A stretch of 64,000 nucleotides of DNA from a virus, in IMG/VR virus record IMGVR_UViG_3300048930_000155, positions 17,740 through 81,739 of that record; one strand, written 5' to 3'. How positions within the stretch are numbered: position 1 is the stretch's first letter; each line of letters begins with the position of its first letter. Of the stretch, positions 16,675-24,818 are shown in pieces. Below the pieces are notes generated by a model, which was not told the DNA's origin, made no database searches, and worked only from the letters and a program-made list of their open reading frames with translations. Made by a program: the position numbers and the translations under genes.

Positions 16675-19542
16675 ATGGATACCCCATTCAAAATAAAAAA
16701 GTCCGCAGTACTGATTCCCGTAGCTAGTCCTACACTCACTGTGCAAGGCGAAATAGCGTACGATAGCGCCACTGACAAAGCTAAGATTCGCGGAGCTTCT
16801 ACCACTGATTCTCTAGTTTCTGAAGACAAAGCTCAGGACCTTAACAATAAAAACATAGAGTCTAGTACCATCGACGCCGACGCCAATACGCTTTTAAACG
16901 TAGCAGATGCTAATATCAAAGCCGGCGCGGCCATTGACGCTACTAAGATCGCAGACGGTTCTGTATCTAACGCAGAGTATCAGTACTTAGACGGCGTTAG
17001 CGCTCCTATTCAAGGTCAATTAGATGATAAAGTCGAAGGGCCAGCGGTATCAGTAGATAATACTTTACCAAGATTCGATGGCACAGGTGGAGACGTAATC
17101 CAAGCTTCTGGAATTGTAGTCAGCGATACTGACGAAGTTTCCGGAATTACGCAGCTAGACGTGGACGATGTGCGTATTGACGCTAATACAGTATCATCGC
17201 CTACCTCGTCATTAGACTTATCTGCGGCTGCAGGTAATAACATAAATCTAACTGTTTCGGGTGGCGGCGCTATCGCAGCTACTGGGCCAGTAGAAGTTAG
17301 CGGCTCCCTTGCCGTAGACAATCTGTCTTTTGACGGTAATACAATTGCATCTACAGATACAAATGGGAATATTACCCTTTTGCCAGATGGTACTGGGATC
17401 GTCGATCTTCAGGCACCTACCACCGTAACTGGACTTTTAAACGTAGACAATCTTCGCCTGGACGGCAATACTCTTAGCTCGACGGACACTAACGGCAACA
17501 TATTACTAGATCCTAACGGGACTGGAGTAGTTTCTGTAGAAGGATCGCCGCTAAGATTGCCTGAATTAGCTACTCCAGCTACGCCAGCTTCTGGGTATCT
17601 CAATCTGTATGCTAAATCAGACGGATTCTTGTACCAGCAGAATGATGATGGGACTGAGTCTAAAGTAGGCGCGGGCAGCGGCGGCGGCATAAACTATATC
17701 CAGAACCCCGACGCGGAAAGTTCAACTACTGGGTGGACTACTTATGCAGACGGCTCTGCTATCCCTGTAGACGGCACTGGCGGCTCGCCTACAGCCACTT
17801 GGACTAGATCTACTAGTTCACCATTAGTTGGCGCAGCTAGCTTTTTGTATACGCCAGGAGCTCTCGGAAACGGTGTAAGTACAGACTTTACGGTAGATTC
17901 AGCTTTGAAGGCTCAAGTTCTTACCGGCACAGTGTACATGGAAATAAATACGCCCTCTAGCTTTGATAATGGTGACTTGGCTATCTGGATCTACGATGTG
18001 ACTAATGCGCTGCTCATTCAGCCCAGTAATTATAGCATCCAGCGGGTTATTGGCTCCGCAGAACTTAGATTTGAATTTCAAGCAGCATCGAACTCAACAA
18101 GCTACAGGCTTTTGATTCATCAAGTGACAGCGGACACTGGATACACCGTGAAGTTCGATAACTTCCAGGTAGGTCCAAGTAAGGTCGTAAATGGCGCAGT
18201 AATAACGGGACCAACTTCTTATTCTCCAACATTTGAGGGTCTTGGAACAGTTTCCGCTCTTACGGCGTATTACTGGAGAGATGGGGCGGACTTGGTTGTT
18301 CACTTTACCGTGACTGGCGGAACGCACTCTGGAACGGCTGTTTCAATTTCACTTCCAGCAGGTACTACAGCAGACAGCACAAAAATCGGTCAAAACACAG
18401 TTGTGGGCGATTTAGCCGCATCTGCGACGCCCTTCAGCGGAACTATTGCAAAAGCATCTGCAAACGATAAAGTATTTTTAATTGGTAGCGGATCGTCTTT
18501 GACGGCAGGTAGTCCAGGAACAACGTGGGCTAACGGCACTATTTTCGGAGGAAACTTCCGAGTTCCTATCTCTGGTTGGGGAGCAACCGCAATTCTCGGA
18601 CAAGACGCTGACACGAGAGATATTTCCGCCATATATCAAATCAGCGGCGCAACTGCTACGCCAACACTCACTACCGCTAACACCTTTGTTGTTGATTGCA
18701 ACGTGAAGATTAAAGACACTCACAGCGCGGTTACAACCGGAGCTTCTTGGAATTTTCGGGCACCAGTTGCCGGAGATTATGAAGTGAATGGATATGTCAC
18801 ACTCGGGAACGTCACAGCGGGTGCAGTAAACAATGGAACAAGTCTTCGAGTTTTCAAAAACGGCACTCAATTTGGTTATTTAGATGCCCAGCGTTATCCA
18901 ACTACTTCATCGTTTAGTATTATTAACTCAGGGACTCTCATTGTTCCTTGCGTGGCCGGAGATTTAATAGACGTTAGGATCTCTCAAGCTTCTGGAAGTA
19001 GTACAATAGTTTCAACTGGAGGTTCAGGAGCTGATTGCGCAATATCTATAAAAAGGTCTGCGGGGCCTGCACAAATCGCTGCAAGTGAAGTTGTTTCTTT
19101 GAGCTATGGAAATGCATTAGGAACTAGCATCTCGAACAACACAGACACGGTTTTGCCATTCGCTACTCTTGCGCACAATACTCATGATGGGACATGGAAC
19201 ACTTCAACTAACAGATTTACTGCTCCAATTTCTGGATTGTATGACATTCGAGCAATTGTCACATTTGCCTCTGAAAACGGTTGGGCTGTAAACGAACGCG
19301 CTGAACTTGAAATTAGGAAAAATGGATCTGTCACATTCCCCGATAGGAAAACTCTTGCAAGATTCGGCGGCGTAACTGGCACATCAATAGTTGTTAGTTT
19401 GAATGGTGGTACAACTATGAGAATGGACGCAGGAGACTACATTGAGTTTTACATTAACCAAAACTCAGGCGGGACTGTTCCGCTGAGCGCTTCCGCTCAA
19501 CAAAATCATTTCAGCATAAATAAACGGGGCGGGATAGGTTGA
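16675..19542 (+). CDS. Large tail fibre with two C1q-like heads
   Basis: 955 residues. Residues 1-120 carry an attachment module shared with the fibre at 20166 ('STIDADANTLLNVADANIKA', 'GSVSNAEYQYLDGVSAPIQG'). Residues 150-320 hold three beta repeats around 'LDGNTLSSTDTNGNILLDPN'. Residues 340-500 resemble a carbohydrate-binding sandwich ('NPDAESSTTGWTTYAD'). The end has two C1q/TNF-like domains (about 655-790 and 800-955: 'FRAPVAGDYEVNGYV', 'FTAPISGLYDIRAIV'). From about residue 440 the base usage changes, with almost no CTAG, suggesting that the receptor-binding half was acquired or swapped. Confidence 0.75.
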   Translation: MDTPFKIKKSAVLIPVASPTLTVQGEIAYDSATDKAKIRGASTTDSLVSEDKAQDLNNKNIESSTIDADANTLLNVADANIKAGAAIDATKIADGSVSNAEYQYLDGVSAPIQGQLDDKVEGPAVSVDNTLPRFDGTGGDVIQASGIVVSDTDEVSGITQLDVDDVRIDANTVSSPTSSLDLSAAAGNNINLTVSGGGAIAATGPVEVSGSLAVDNLSFDGNTIASTDTNGNITLLPDGTGIVDLQAPTTVTGLLNVDNLRLDGNTLSSTDTNGNILLDPNGTGVVSVEGSPLRLPELATPATPASGYLNLYAKSDGFLYQQNDDGTESKVGAGSGGGINYIQNPDAESSTTGWTTYADGSAIPVDGTGGSPTATWTRSTSSPLVGAASFLYTPGALGNGVSTDFTVDSALKAQVLTGTVYMEINTPSSFDNGDLAIWIYDVTNALLIQPSNYSIQRVIGSAELRFEFQAASNSTSYRLLIHQVTADTGYTVKFDNFQVGPSKVVNGAVITGPTSYSPTFEGLGTVSALTAYYWRDGADLVVHFTVTGGTHSGTAVSISLPAGTTADSTKIGQNTVVGDLAASATPFSGTIAKASANDKVFLIGSGSSLTAGSPGTTWANGTIFGGNFRVPISGWGATAILGQDADTRDISAIYQISGATATPTLTTANTFVVDCNVKIKDTHSAVTTGASWNFRAPVAGDYEVNGYVTLGNVTAGAVNNGTSLRVFKNGTQFGYLDAQRYPTTSSFSIINSGTLIVPCVAGDLIDVRISQASGSSTIVSTGGSGADCAISIKRSAGPAQIAASEVVSLSYGNALGTSISNNTDTVLPFATLAHNTHDGTWNTSTNRFTAPISGLYDIRAIVTFASENGWAVNERAELEIRKNGSVTFPDRKTLARFGGVTGTSIVVSLNGGTTMRMDAGDYIEFYINQNSGGTVPLSASAQQNHFSINKRGGIG

Positions 19543-19546
19543 GTGT

Positions 19547-19816
19547 ATGGCAAAAACTACTAAAGGATTAGCTAACGTAGAAGGATCACAAGTACTACAG
19601 GGATCGGTTAATCTCGAAGACCAGTCCATTACGACTAGCGGCTTTCTAGTTGGTAAGATCGGGCGCAAAATTACCCAAACTATACTAACTACTACAGTGC
19701 CCAACGATACTACAGATTTAGAATTTTCAGAAAACGCCGCAGTACTGTACACTTTACGCATTATTTACACTGACGGAACTAGGCAGACCCTACTCTCTGC
19801 CGAGAGGGTAGTATAA
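19547..19816 (+). CDS. Small fibre-associated protein
   Basis: 89 residues, ATG 4 nt after the fibre stop. It is beta-rich and polar ('GSVNLEDQSITTSGFLVGKI', 'YTLRIIYTDGTRQTLLSAER'). Tight linkage on both sides places it in the fibre operon. Possibly a fibre chaperone, cap or small subunit; no family recognised. Confidence 0.45.
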   Translation: MAKTTKGLANVEGSQVLQGSVNLEDQSITTSGFLVGKIGRKITQTILTTTVPNDTTDLEFSENAAVLYTLRIIYTDGTRQTLLSAERVV

Positions 19817-19817
19817 C

Positions 19818-20153
19818 TTGAGCCTCCAATTTAACCCTATAACAGGGAATTTTGATTTAGTGGGGGCCGGCGGAGGCGGTGGGGGCGGAGGTCCGGCTGA
19901 ACGTTATACCTCTACTTTTAATGCCACTACTTCTTGGGGCTCAGCTAGCGGTGGCGAGTATACTATTACTATTGCCGCAGCTACGCACGGAAAGGGCTTA
20001 TACCCCGCGGCTCTTGTGTATGAAGATATGGGCGCAGGTGTATATGAATTAGTAGGAGTTAACGCGCTTCAGATAAACTCATCTGGAGACGTATCGATTA
20101 AGGTTTTAGAAACGCCGGACACGCGATTTGCCGGACTAGTTTTAATTTTATAA
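19818..20153 (+). CDS. Fibre-associated protein with poly-Gly hinge
   Basis: 111 residues from a TTG start 1 nt after the previous stop; no in-frame ATG lies nearby. The N-terminus 'SLQFNPITGNFDLVGAGG' is a short motif found at the start of many phage tail and fibre proteins, followed by eight glycines and a small beta domain. It reads like an adaptor segment with a flexible hinge. Role inferred. Confidence 0.5.
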   Translation: MSLQFNPITGNFDLVGAGGGGGGGGPAERYTSTFNATTSWGSASGGEYTITIAAATHGKGLYPAALVYEDMGAGVYELVGVNALQINSSGDVSIKVLETPDTRFAGLVLIL

Positions 20154-20165
20154 AGGGTATAAAAA

Positions 20166-22178
20166 ATGTCACAAAGAATTAAGGGTAATCTAGTAGTACA
20201 AGGCTCGTCACTCACAGTAAACAGCGTAGAAGTGTTAAAGGAGTCTACAGCGCAGTCAGTAACTAACAAGACTATTGATGCCGATCAGAATACTATAACT
20301 AACATCGAGAACGCCGACATTAAATCTGGCGCGGCCATCGACGCAGCTAAGTTAGCCGATGGGTCAGTATCTAACACTGAATTTCAGTACCTTAACGGCG
20401 TAACTAGCGCAATCCAAGATCAATTAGACGATAAAGTAGATCTCGCACTAAACGAAGAGCATATCTTAGTTGGAAATGCTTCTAACGAAGCCGCTGCCGT
20501 AGATACCGGAACTTTAGGCGATATCCTAGCAACAGAGCTTGGCGGTTTAGAGATTAAAGCCGGAGCAGTTACTAATACTGAAATTAACGCTGGCGCTAAT
20601 ATTGATTTAGATAAACTCGCCCCAGTCACCGCTAGCCGAGCGCTAGAGTCAGACGGCTCTGGCGTTATTACAGCCTCAGCTACCACTAGCACTGAGTTAA
20701 GCTACCTCAGCGGCGTCACATCGGCCATCCAAGATCAACTTGACGATAAAGTAGCTAAAGCTGGCGACACCATGTCAGGCGATCTAGCTATGGGCGGCAA
20801 TAAAGTTACTGGACTAGGTGCCCCTACGCTGTCTACCGACGCTGCTACCAAAGCTTACGTAGACTCCGTAGCTGAAGGACTTAAGCCTAAAACTGCAGCA
20901 CGCGTAGCTACTACCGGCCCGCTGACTTTAGCGTCCGACTTCGAAAACGGCGACACCGTAGACGGCGTAGTACTGGCTACTGGCAACCGCGTTCTTATCA
21001 AAGATCAGGCCGATGCTACTGAGAACGGTATATATGTAGTTCAAGCTTCTGGCGCTCCTGTTAGGGCTACAGACTTTGACAGCCTTAGCCCTATCGATGA
21101 AATTAACGGTGCAATGGTAGCTGTTCAAGAAGGTACAGCTAATACCGGTAAAGTATACGTTCAGTCTGGTACTGTAGCTACTATCGGCGTAAGCGATATC
21201 GACTTTGTATTCTTTAACTCCAGCTCATCTCTTGTGGGCGGAGACGGTATCACTGTCTCTGGATCTAACATTTCCGTAGACCACGATGGTCAAGGCCTTC
21301 AGTTCACAGCTACGCAACTAGCTCTTGAACTTGACGGATCTACGCTATCTAAGTCTGCTAGCGGCCTTAAAGTAGCAGATAACGGTATTACAGACGTTCA
21401 AATTACGGACGGCGCAGTAAACGAAGACAAATTAAACGCTTCAGTAGCTGGCGACGGTATTGCTGGCGGAGCTGGCTCTCCTCTTAGCATCGACCACGAC
21501 GGCGAGGGTCTGGACTTAGTGGGCGGGCAGTTAGCTCTTGAGCTAGACGGCGCTACGCTCTCTAAATCAGTTGACGGATTAAAAGTCGCTGATAGCGGTA
21601 TTACAAATACCCAAGTAGCTGCCGCTGCTGCAATCGCTAGGTCTAAACTAGCTAGCGGTAACGCGCACAGAGTATTAATTAACGACGGCACTGGCGTAAT
21701 GTCAGAAGCTGCCGCCCTTACTGACGGCCAACTTCTTATAGGCTCTACTGGAGCTTCTCCCGCTGCTGCTACCTTGACCGCTGGTGCTGGAATTAGTATC
21801 ACTAACGGAGCTGGATCTATTGAAATCGCAGCAGCCGGAGCTAGCGCAGGCGATATCGCAGAGACTAGCTTTAGCGCGGCTAATAACCAAGGATCTCCAG
21901 CTAACGTTACCGGATTAGCTTTCGCTAACGGCGTAGTGCGAGGATTTAAAGCCCTGGCGACCATCACCCTTGACGCCGACACAGACGCATATGAAGTAAA
22001 AGAACTCAGGGGCATCCAAAAAGGTGCTTCTTGGGATCTTGCTGAAACATCTAGCGGAGACCTCTCAGGTATTGATTTAACTATTACTAACGCAGGTCAG
22101 GTACAGTACACCTCCGGCAATGCGAGTGGGTTCGTTTCCTGTACGATTAAATTTAGAGCGTGGGCACTTAGCGTATAA
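20166..22178 (+). CDS. Tail fibre protein 2
   Basis: 670 residues, behind AAAGGGTATAAAAA. The N-terminal module ('KTIDADQNTITNIENADIKS', 'GSVSNTEFQYLNGVTSAIQD') is homologous to that of the 955-residue fibre. 'ELSYLSGVTSAIQDQLDDKV' repeats part of it near residue 180. A 'NKVTGLGAPTLSTDAATKAY' motif typical of fibre shafts follows. Residues 350-480 hold two copies of 'HDGEGLDLVGGQLALELDGA' with 'TLSKSVDGLKVADSGIT'. The C-terminal 100 residues form a distinct head. Two fibres sharing one base suggest two receptor specificities. Confidence 0.72.
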   Translation: MSQRIKGNLVVQGSSLTVNSVEVLKESTAQSVTNKTIDADQNTITNIENADIKSGAAIDAAKLADGSVSNTEFQYLNGVTSAIQDQLDDKVDLALNEEHILVGNASNEAAAVDTGTLGDILATELGGLEIKAGAVTNTEINAGANIDLDKLAPVTASRALESDGSGVITASATTSTELSYLSGVTSAIQDQLDDKVAKAGDTMSGDLAMGGNKVTGLGAPTLSTDAATKAYVDSVAEGLKPKTAARVATTGPLTLASDFENGDTVDGVVLATGNRVLIKDQADATENGIYVVQASGAPVRATDFDSLSPIDEINGAMVAVQEGTANTGKVYVQSGTVATIGVSDIDFVFFNSSSSLVGGDGITVSGSNISVDHDGQGLQFTATQLALELDGSTLSKSASGLKVADNGITDVQITDGAVNEDKLNASVAGDGIAGGAGSPLSIDHDGEGLDLVGGQLALELDGATLSKSVDGLKVADSGITNTQVAAAAAIARSKLASGNAHRVLINDGTGVMSEAAALTDGQLLIGSTGASPAAATLTAGAGISITNGAGSIEIAAAGASAGDIAETSFSAANNQGSPANVTGLAFANGVVRGFKALATITLDADTDAYEVKELRGIQKGASWDLAETSSGDLSGIDLTITNAGQVQYTSGNASGFVSCTIKFRAWALSV

Positions 22179-22189
22179 GGATTACTATA

Positions 22190-22474
22190 ATGCAAAAGCT
22201 AAAGCTATTAATACAGAAGATGAACGAGCAGGGCGTCCCTCTGCCACTATTACGCATTAATGGCGCGCCCACTGTAACAGGCACTATGGCGGTTATTAGC
22301 TTTACTACAGCCTTGCTTGGTCAAATTGGAAAAGTAACTAATCTTATCGGAGACGTAGACTTGAATAATGCTAATTATTTGGTTATAATAACGCTTGGCG
22401 CGTATCTAGGCCGAAGGATTAGTGGCAATAAAGATAACGCTAGTTTAGACGCTAAAAACAAGGAAGGTCAGTAA
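22190..22474 (+). CDS. Small membrane protein, holin-like
   Basis: 94 residues with two hydrophobic segments, 'TGTMAVISFTTALLGQIGKV' (about 29-48) and 'YLVIITLGAYLGRR' (about 64-77), and a charged tail. The 'LPLLRINGAPTVTGTMAVIS' layout resembles a phage membrane protein that I have seen beside structural genes. Holin activity is possible, but a virion membrane-contact role is equally open. Confidence 0.5.
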   Translation: MQKLKLLIQKMNEQGVPLPLLRINGAPTVTGTMAVISFTTALLGQIGKVTNLIGDVDLNNANYLVIITLGAYLGRRISGNKDNASLDAKNKEGQ

Positions 22475-22475
22475 C

Positions 22476-22961
22476 ATGGCATTAAACCCAAACCTAACAT
22501 CTCTCGACTTGCAACAAGCTCAGAAGCGTACTATCGACGCTAATGACGATGCAGTTCGGATTATTCTAGCCGACACCTCCGGAATAGCTATTGAGCTTAG
22601 CGCGGCTGACGGCGATAGCGTAGCTGCAGAAAAAAGCTTAGTTTCAGAAGAAGGCTCAATCGATAGCGCATCTACGGGAACTTTAGTAGCGGCTTTAGAC
22701 GTTTCGGGTCGACAAGAGATGCAGCTCCTAGTAGACGTAGGCGCAGGCATAACAGGCTCAGCTACAGTATCCATTGAAATAAGTCCCGAAGACTCGGGCA
22801 ACGTGTGGATTCCTAGCGGAACTACACTAGCTATTACGGGGACCGCAAATCTAAAATCCGCTAAAGTCACTGACCTGGCTCGACGAGTTAGAGTAGTGCT
22901 TTCTGGCGCTAATTCAATTACAGTAGGTACTGCCACACTTCATTTATTGGCTAGGAGCTAA
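22476..22961 (+). CDS. Virion protein, unrecognised (161 aa)
   Basis: 161 residues, start ATG 1 nt after the preceding stop. The N-terminus is helical ('SLDLQQAQKRTIDANDDAVR'), the rest a beta sandwich ('VSGRQEMQLLVDVGAGITGS', 'WIPSGTTLAITGTANLKS'). No catalytic motif. Probably a small fibre or tail component, by context. Confidence 0.4.
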   Translation: MALNPNLTSLDLQQAQKRTIDANDDAVRIILADTSGIAIELSAADGDSVAAEKSLVSEEGSIDSASTGTLVAALDVSGRQEMQLLVDVGAGITGSATVSIEISPEDSGNVWIPSGTTLAITGTANLKSAKVTDLARRVRVVLSGANSITVGTATLHLLARS

Positions 22962-22967
22962 CCTACA

Positions 22968-23423
22968 ATGGGACGACTATACCTTAACAAAAAGGGCCCC
23001 ACACAGCCCGTTAAACGCGCTATAAGCCCCGCTATTGAAACTTTAGTGGAAGACATGAGCAATGCGCCTTTGGATAGAGAAGTCGTCGTAAAAGAGATTA
23101 TAGAGCGTCCTATCGAAGTAATTAAGGAAGTTATAGTAGAAGTACCTGTGATCAAGGAAGTGATTGTTGAACGTAAAGAAGAAGTTCCTGTAATTAAGGA
23201 AGTTGTAAAAGAGGTTGTAAAGGAAGTTGTAAAAGAAGTAGTGCGTACAGTAGAGGTTCCTGTCGAAGTGATTAGGGAAGTTGAAGTAGTTAAAGAAGTT
23301 GAAAAAATCATTAAAATACCAGTAATTAAGGAAGTTAAGCACATTCCGGTATGGGTAAAAGCTATGGTAGTGCTTGGAATTATTAAATACGTCGCTTTAG
23401 CCGCTTGGCTAGTGACGAAGTAA
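22968..23423 (+). CDS. Val-Lys-Glu repeat protein with C-terminal membrane helix
   Basis: 151 residues. Residues 35-125 are a low-complexity array of 'VVKEV', 'PVIKEV' and 'EVPVE' units with almost perfect alternation of valine or isoleucine and charge, likely an extended beta or coiled rod. A DNA-level tandem repeat lies at about 23196-23246. Residues 128-149 ('VWVKAMVVLGIIKYVALAAW') are a membrane segment. The topology would suit a rod anchored in the inner membrane, as in spanins. A similar Thr/Lys/Val repeat occurs in the protein at 63055-63528. Confidence 0.5.
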   Translation: MGRLYLNKKGPTQPVKRAISPAIETLVEDMSNAPLDREVVVKEIIERPIEVIKEVIVEVPVIKEVIVERKEEVPVIKEVVKEVVKEVVKEVVRTVEVPVEVIREVEVVKEVEKIIKIPVIKEVKHIPVWVKAMVVLGIIKYVALAAWLVTK

Positions 23424-23458
23424 GAAACAAATTAGTAGTATAGGGGATTAGTTAACAC

Positions 23459-23821
23459 ATGGAAAAGAAACAAAAAGAAGAGATGTCAATGGACAAAAAA
23501 GCTAAGCTTGATTTGCTCAAGAGTCTTCGTAAAATGGCTATGGGCCTTATCCACGAAGGTATGGGCGAAGACGACATGGAGCTCGACGGTATGAAGAAAG
23601 TTACCGTAGCTGCTAAAGATTCTGAAGGTCTTAAAAAGGGCTTAGAAAAAGCTGAAGACATCTTAGAAGATATGCCCTTAGACTCTAAAGAGTCTGAAGA
23701 TTCAGATGATATGGAAGAACTTGCTGAAGAGTCATCTGAAGAAATGTCTGACGAATCTGACGAAATTGCAGAATTAGAAGCTAAATTAGCTGCTCTCAAG
23801 GCCAAGAAACTTAAAGCTTAA
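23459..23821 (+). CDS. Small highly acidic helical protein
   Basis: 120 residues. The second half is mostly Glu, Asp and Ser with Met ('EDMPLDSKESEDSDDMEELA') and ends in a Lys-rich helix. The first 25 residues are also helical and Lys-rich. No family recognised. Acidic proteins in virion operons can be chaperones, DNA mimics or internal proteins; none is favoured. A GGGG-containing leader precedes the ATG. Confidence 0.45.
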   Translation: MEKKQKEEMSMDKKAKLDLLKSLRKMAMGLIHEGMGEDDMELDGMKKVTVAAKDSEGLKKGLEKAEDILEDMPLDSKESEDSDDMEELAEESSEEMSDESDEIAELEAKLAALKAKKLKA

Positions 23822-23847
23822 GCTAGTTAGCTGAAAAAGGAGCTAAC

Positions 23848-24816
23848 ATGTCAAAGCTATATATGGACTCGAGTGAACTACTAGCCTCCATTAAATTGAG
23901 GGCGGCAGTTCCACTTGCCCAGATTTCGTTTACTGATGCTGATTTATTAAACTTCGCTACAGAAGAAATCGACCTTAAAATCGTCCCTTCTATCTTATCA
24001 GTTAGAGAAGAATTCTACGTTACTACCGAGACAGTCCCCCTCGTTGCTAATCAGTCTAATTATAAGATACCGTACCGCGCTATTGGCGGTAAAGTGCGCT
24101 ACGTTTATTTACTCACATCTGACGGAACATCTAGACCGCTTGCACAAATAGGCATGGAGTTCCTACCAGACTATCAAGCTACATCCTTCTCATTTCAAGA
24201 AGCTGGGTTCTATCTTCAGTCGGATGAACTAGTCATTCTGCCGCCTATTCAGGGAACGGTAACGTCGTCCCTAGTGATGAAGTATTACATGAAACCTAAT
24301 AAGGTAGTGCCAATGAGTCGCGGCGGCCAGATTACTTCCATAACAGAGAGAGTTGGCAATACCACTCTAACGGACATAGTAATTAGCACAACTATGCCTA
24401 CTAACTTCACTACAGGCTCAGAAGTAGACTTTATACAAGCTAAATCCAACCACAAGACAAAAGGCTATGATATTACAGTTCAGGCTGTAAGCGCCGCTAG
24501 CCGAACTATTACAATCAACACTGTTGACGTTCCTTCTGAACTAATCGTAGGCGACTTTGTTTGCACAGCCGGCGAGACTGTTATCCCTCAAGTGCCATCA
24601 GAACTACAAGTAATGGTGGCGCAGGCAGTAGCTTGTCGCGTACTTGAAGCTATTGGCGATACTCAAGGATTAGCTAACGCTAATGCTAAACTCCAGGAAA
24701 TGGAAGTAAAGCTCTTGAGTGTTATAGACAGCAGAGTAGAAGCTCCTGGACGTAAAGTTAAAAACCCTAACACATTTATAGGTAATTCATTTAATCGACG
24801 CTTGCGGAGGTATTAA
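23848..24816 (+). CDS. Head-tail adaptor (tail tubular A-like)
   Basis: 322 residues, ATG behind AAAAAGGAG. The N-terminal half ('SSELLASIKLRAAVPLAQIS', 'TDADLLNFATEEIDLKIVP') is the helical start common to podovirus adaptor proteins that bind the portal. The middle is a beta insertion, and the end returns to helices ('VPSELQVMVAQAVACRVLEA', 'LANANAKLQEMEVKLL'). Its position directly before the nozzle-like gene reproduces the usual adaptor-nozzle pair. Confidence 0.7.
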   Translation: MSKLYMDSSELLASIKLRAAVPLAQISFTDADLLNFATEEIDLKIVPSILSVREEFYVTTETVPLVANQSNYKIPYRAIGGKVRYVYLLTSDGTSRPLAQIGMEFLPDYQATSFSFQEAGFYLQSDELVILPPIQGTVTSSLVMKYYMKPNKVVPMSRGGQITSITERVGNTTLTDIVISTTMPTNFTTGSEVDFIQAKSNHKTKGYDITVQAVSAASRTITINTVDVPSELIVGDFVCTAGETVIPQVPSELQVMVAQAVACRVLEAIGDTQGLANANAKLQEMEVKLLSVIDSRVEAPGRKVKNPNTFIGNSFNRRLRRY

Positions 24817-24818
24817 TC

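Noticed and set aside
23196-23250. Short direct repeats that could suggest a CRISPR or iteron array
   Set aside because: The repeats are contiguous codons for VVKEV units without spacers.
23043-23342. Minus-strand frame rich in Asn, Phe and Tyr opposite the Val-Lys-Glu repeat gene
   Set aside because: Composition is the complement of the repeat codons. The plus frame has a good context and a membrane helix.
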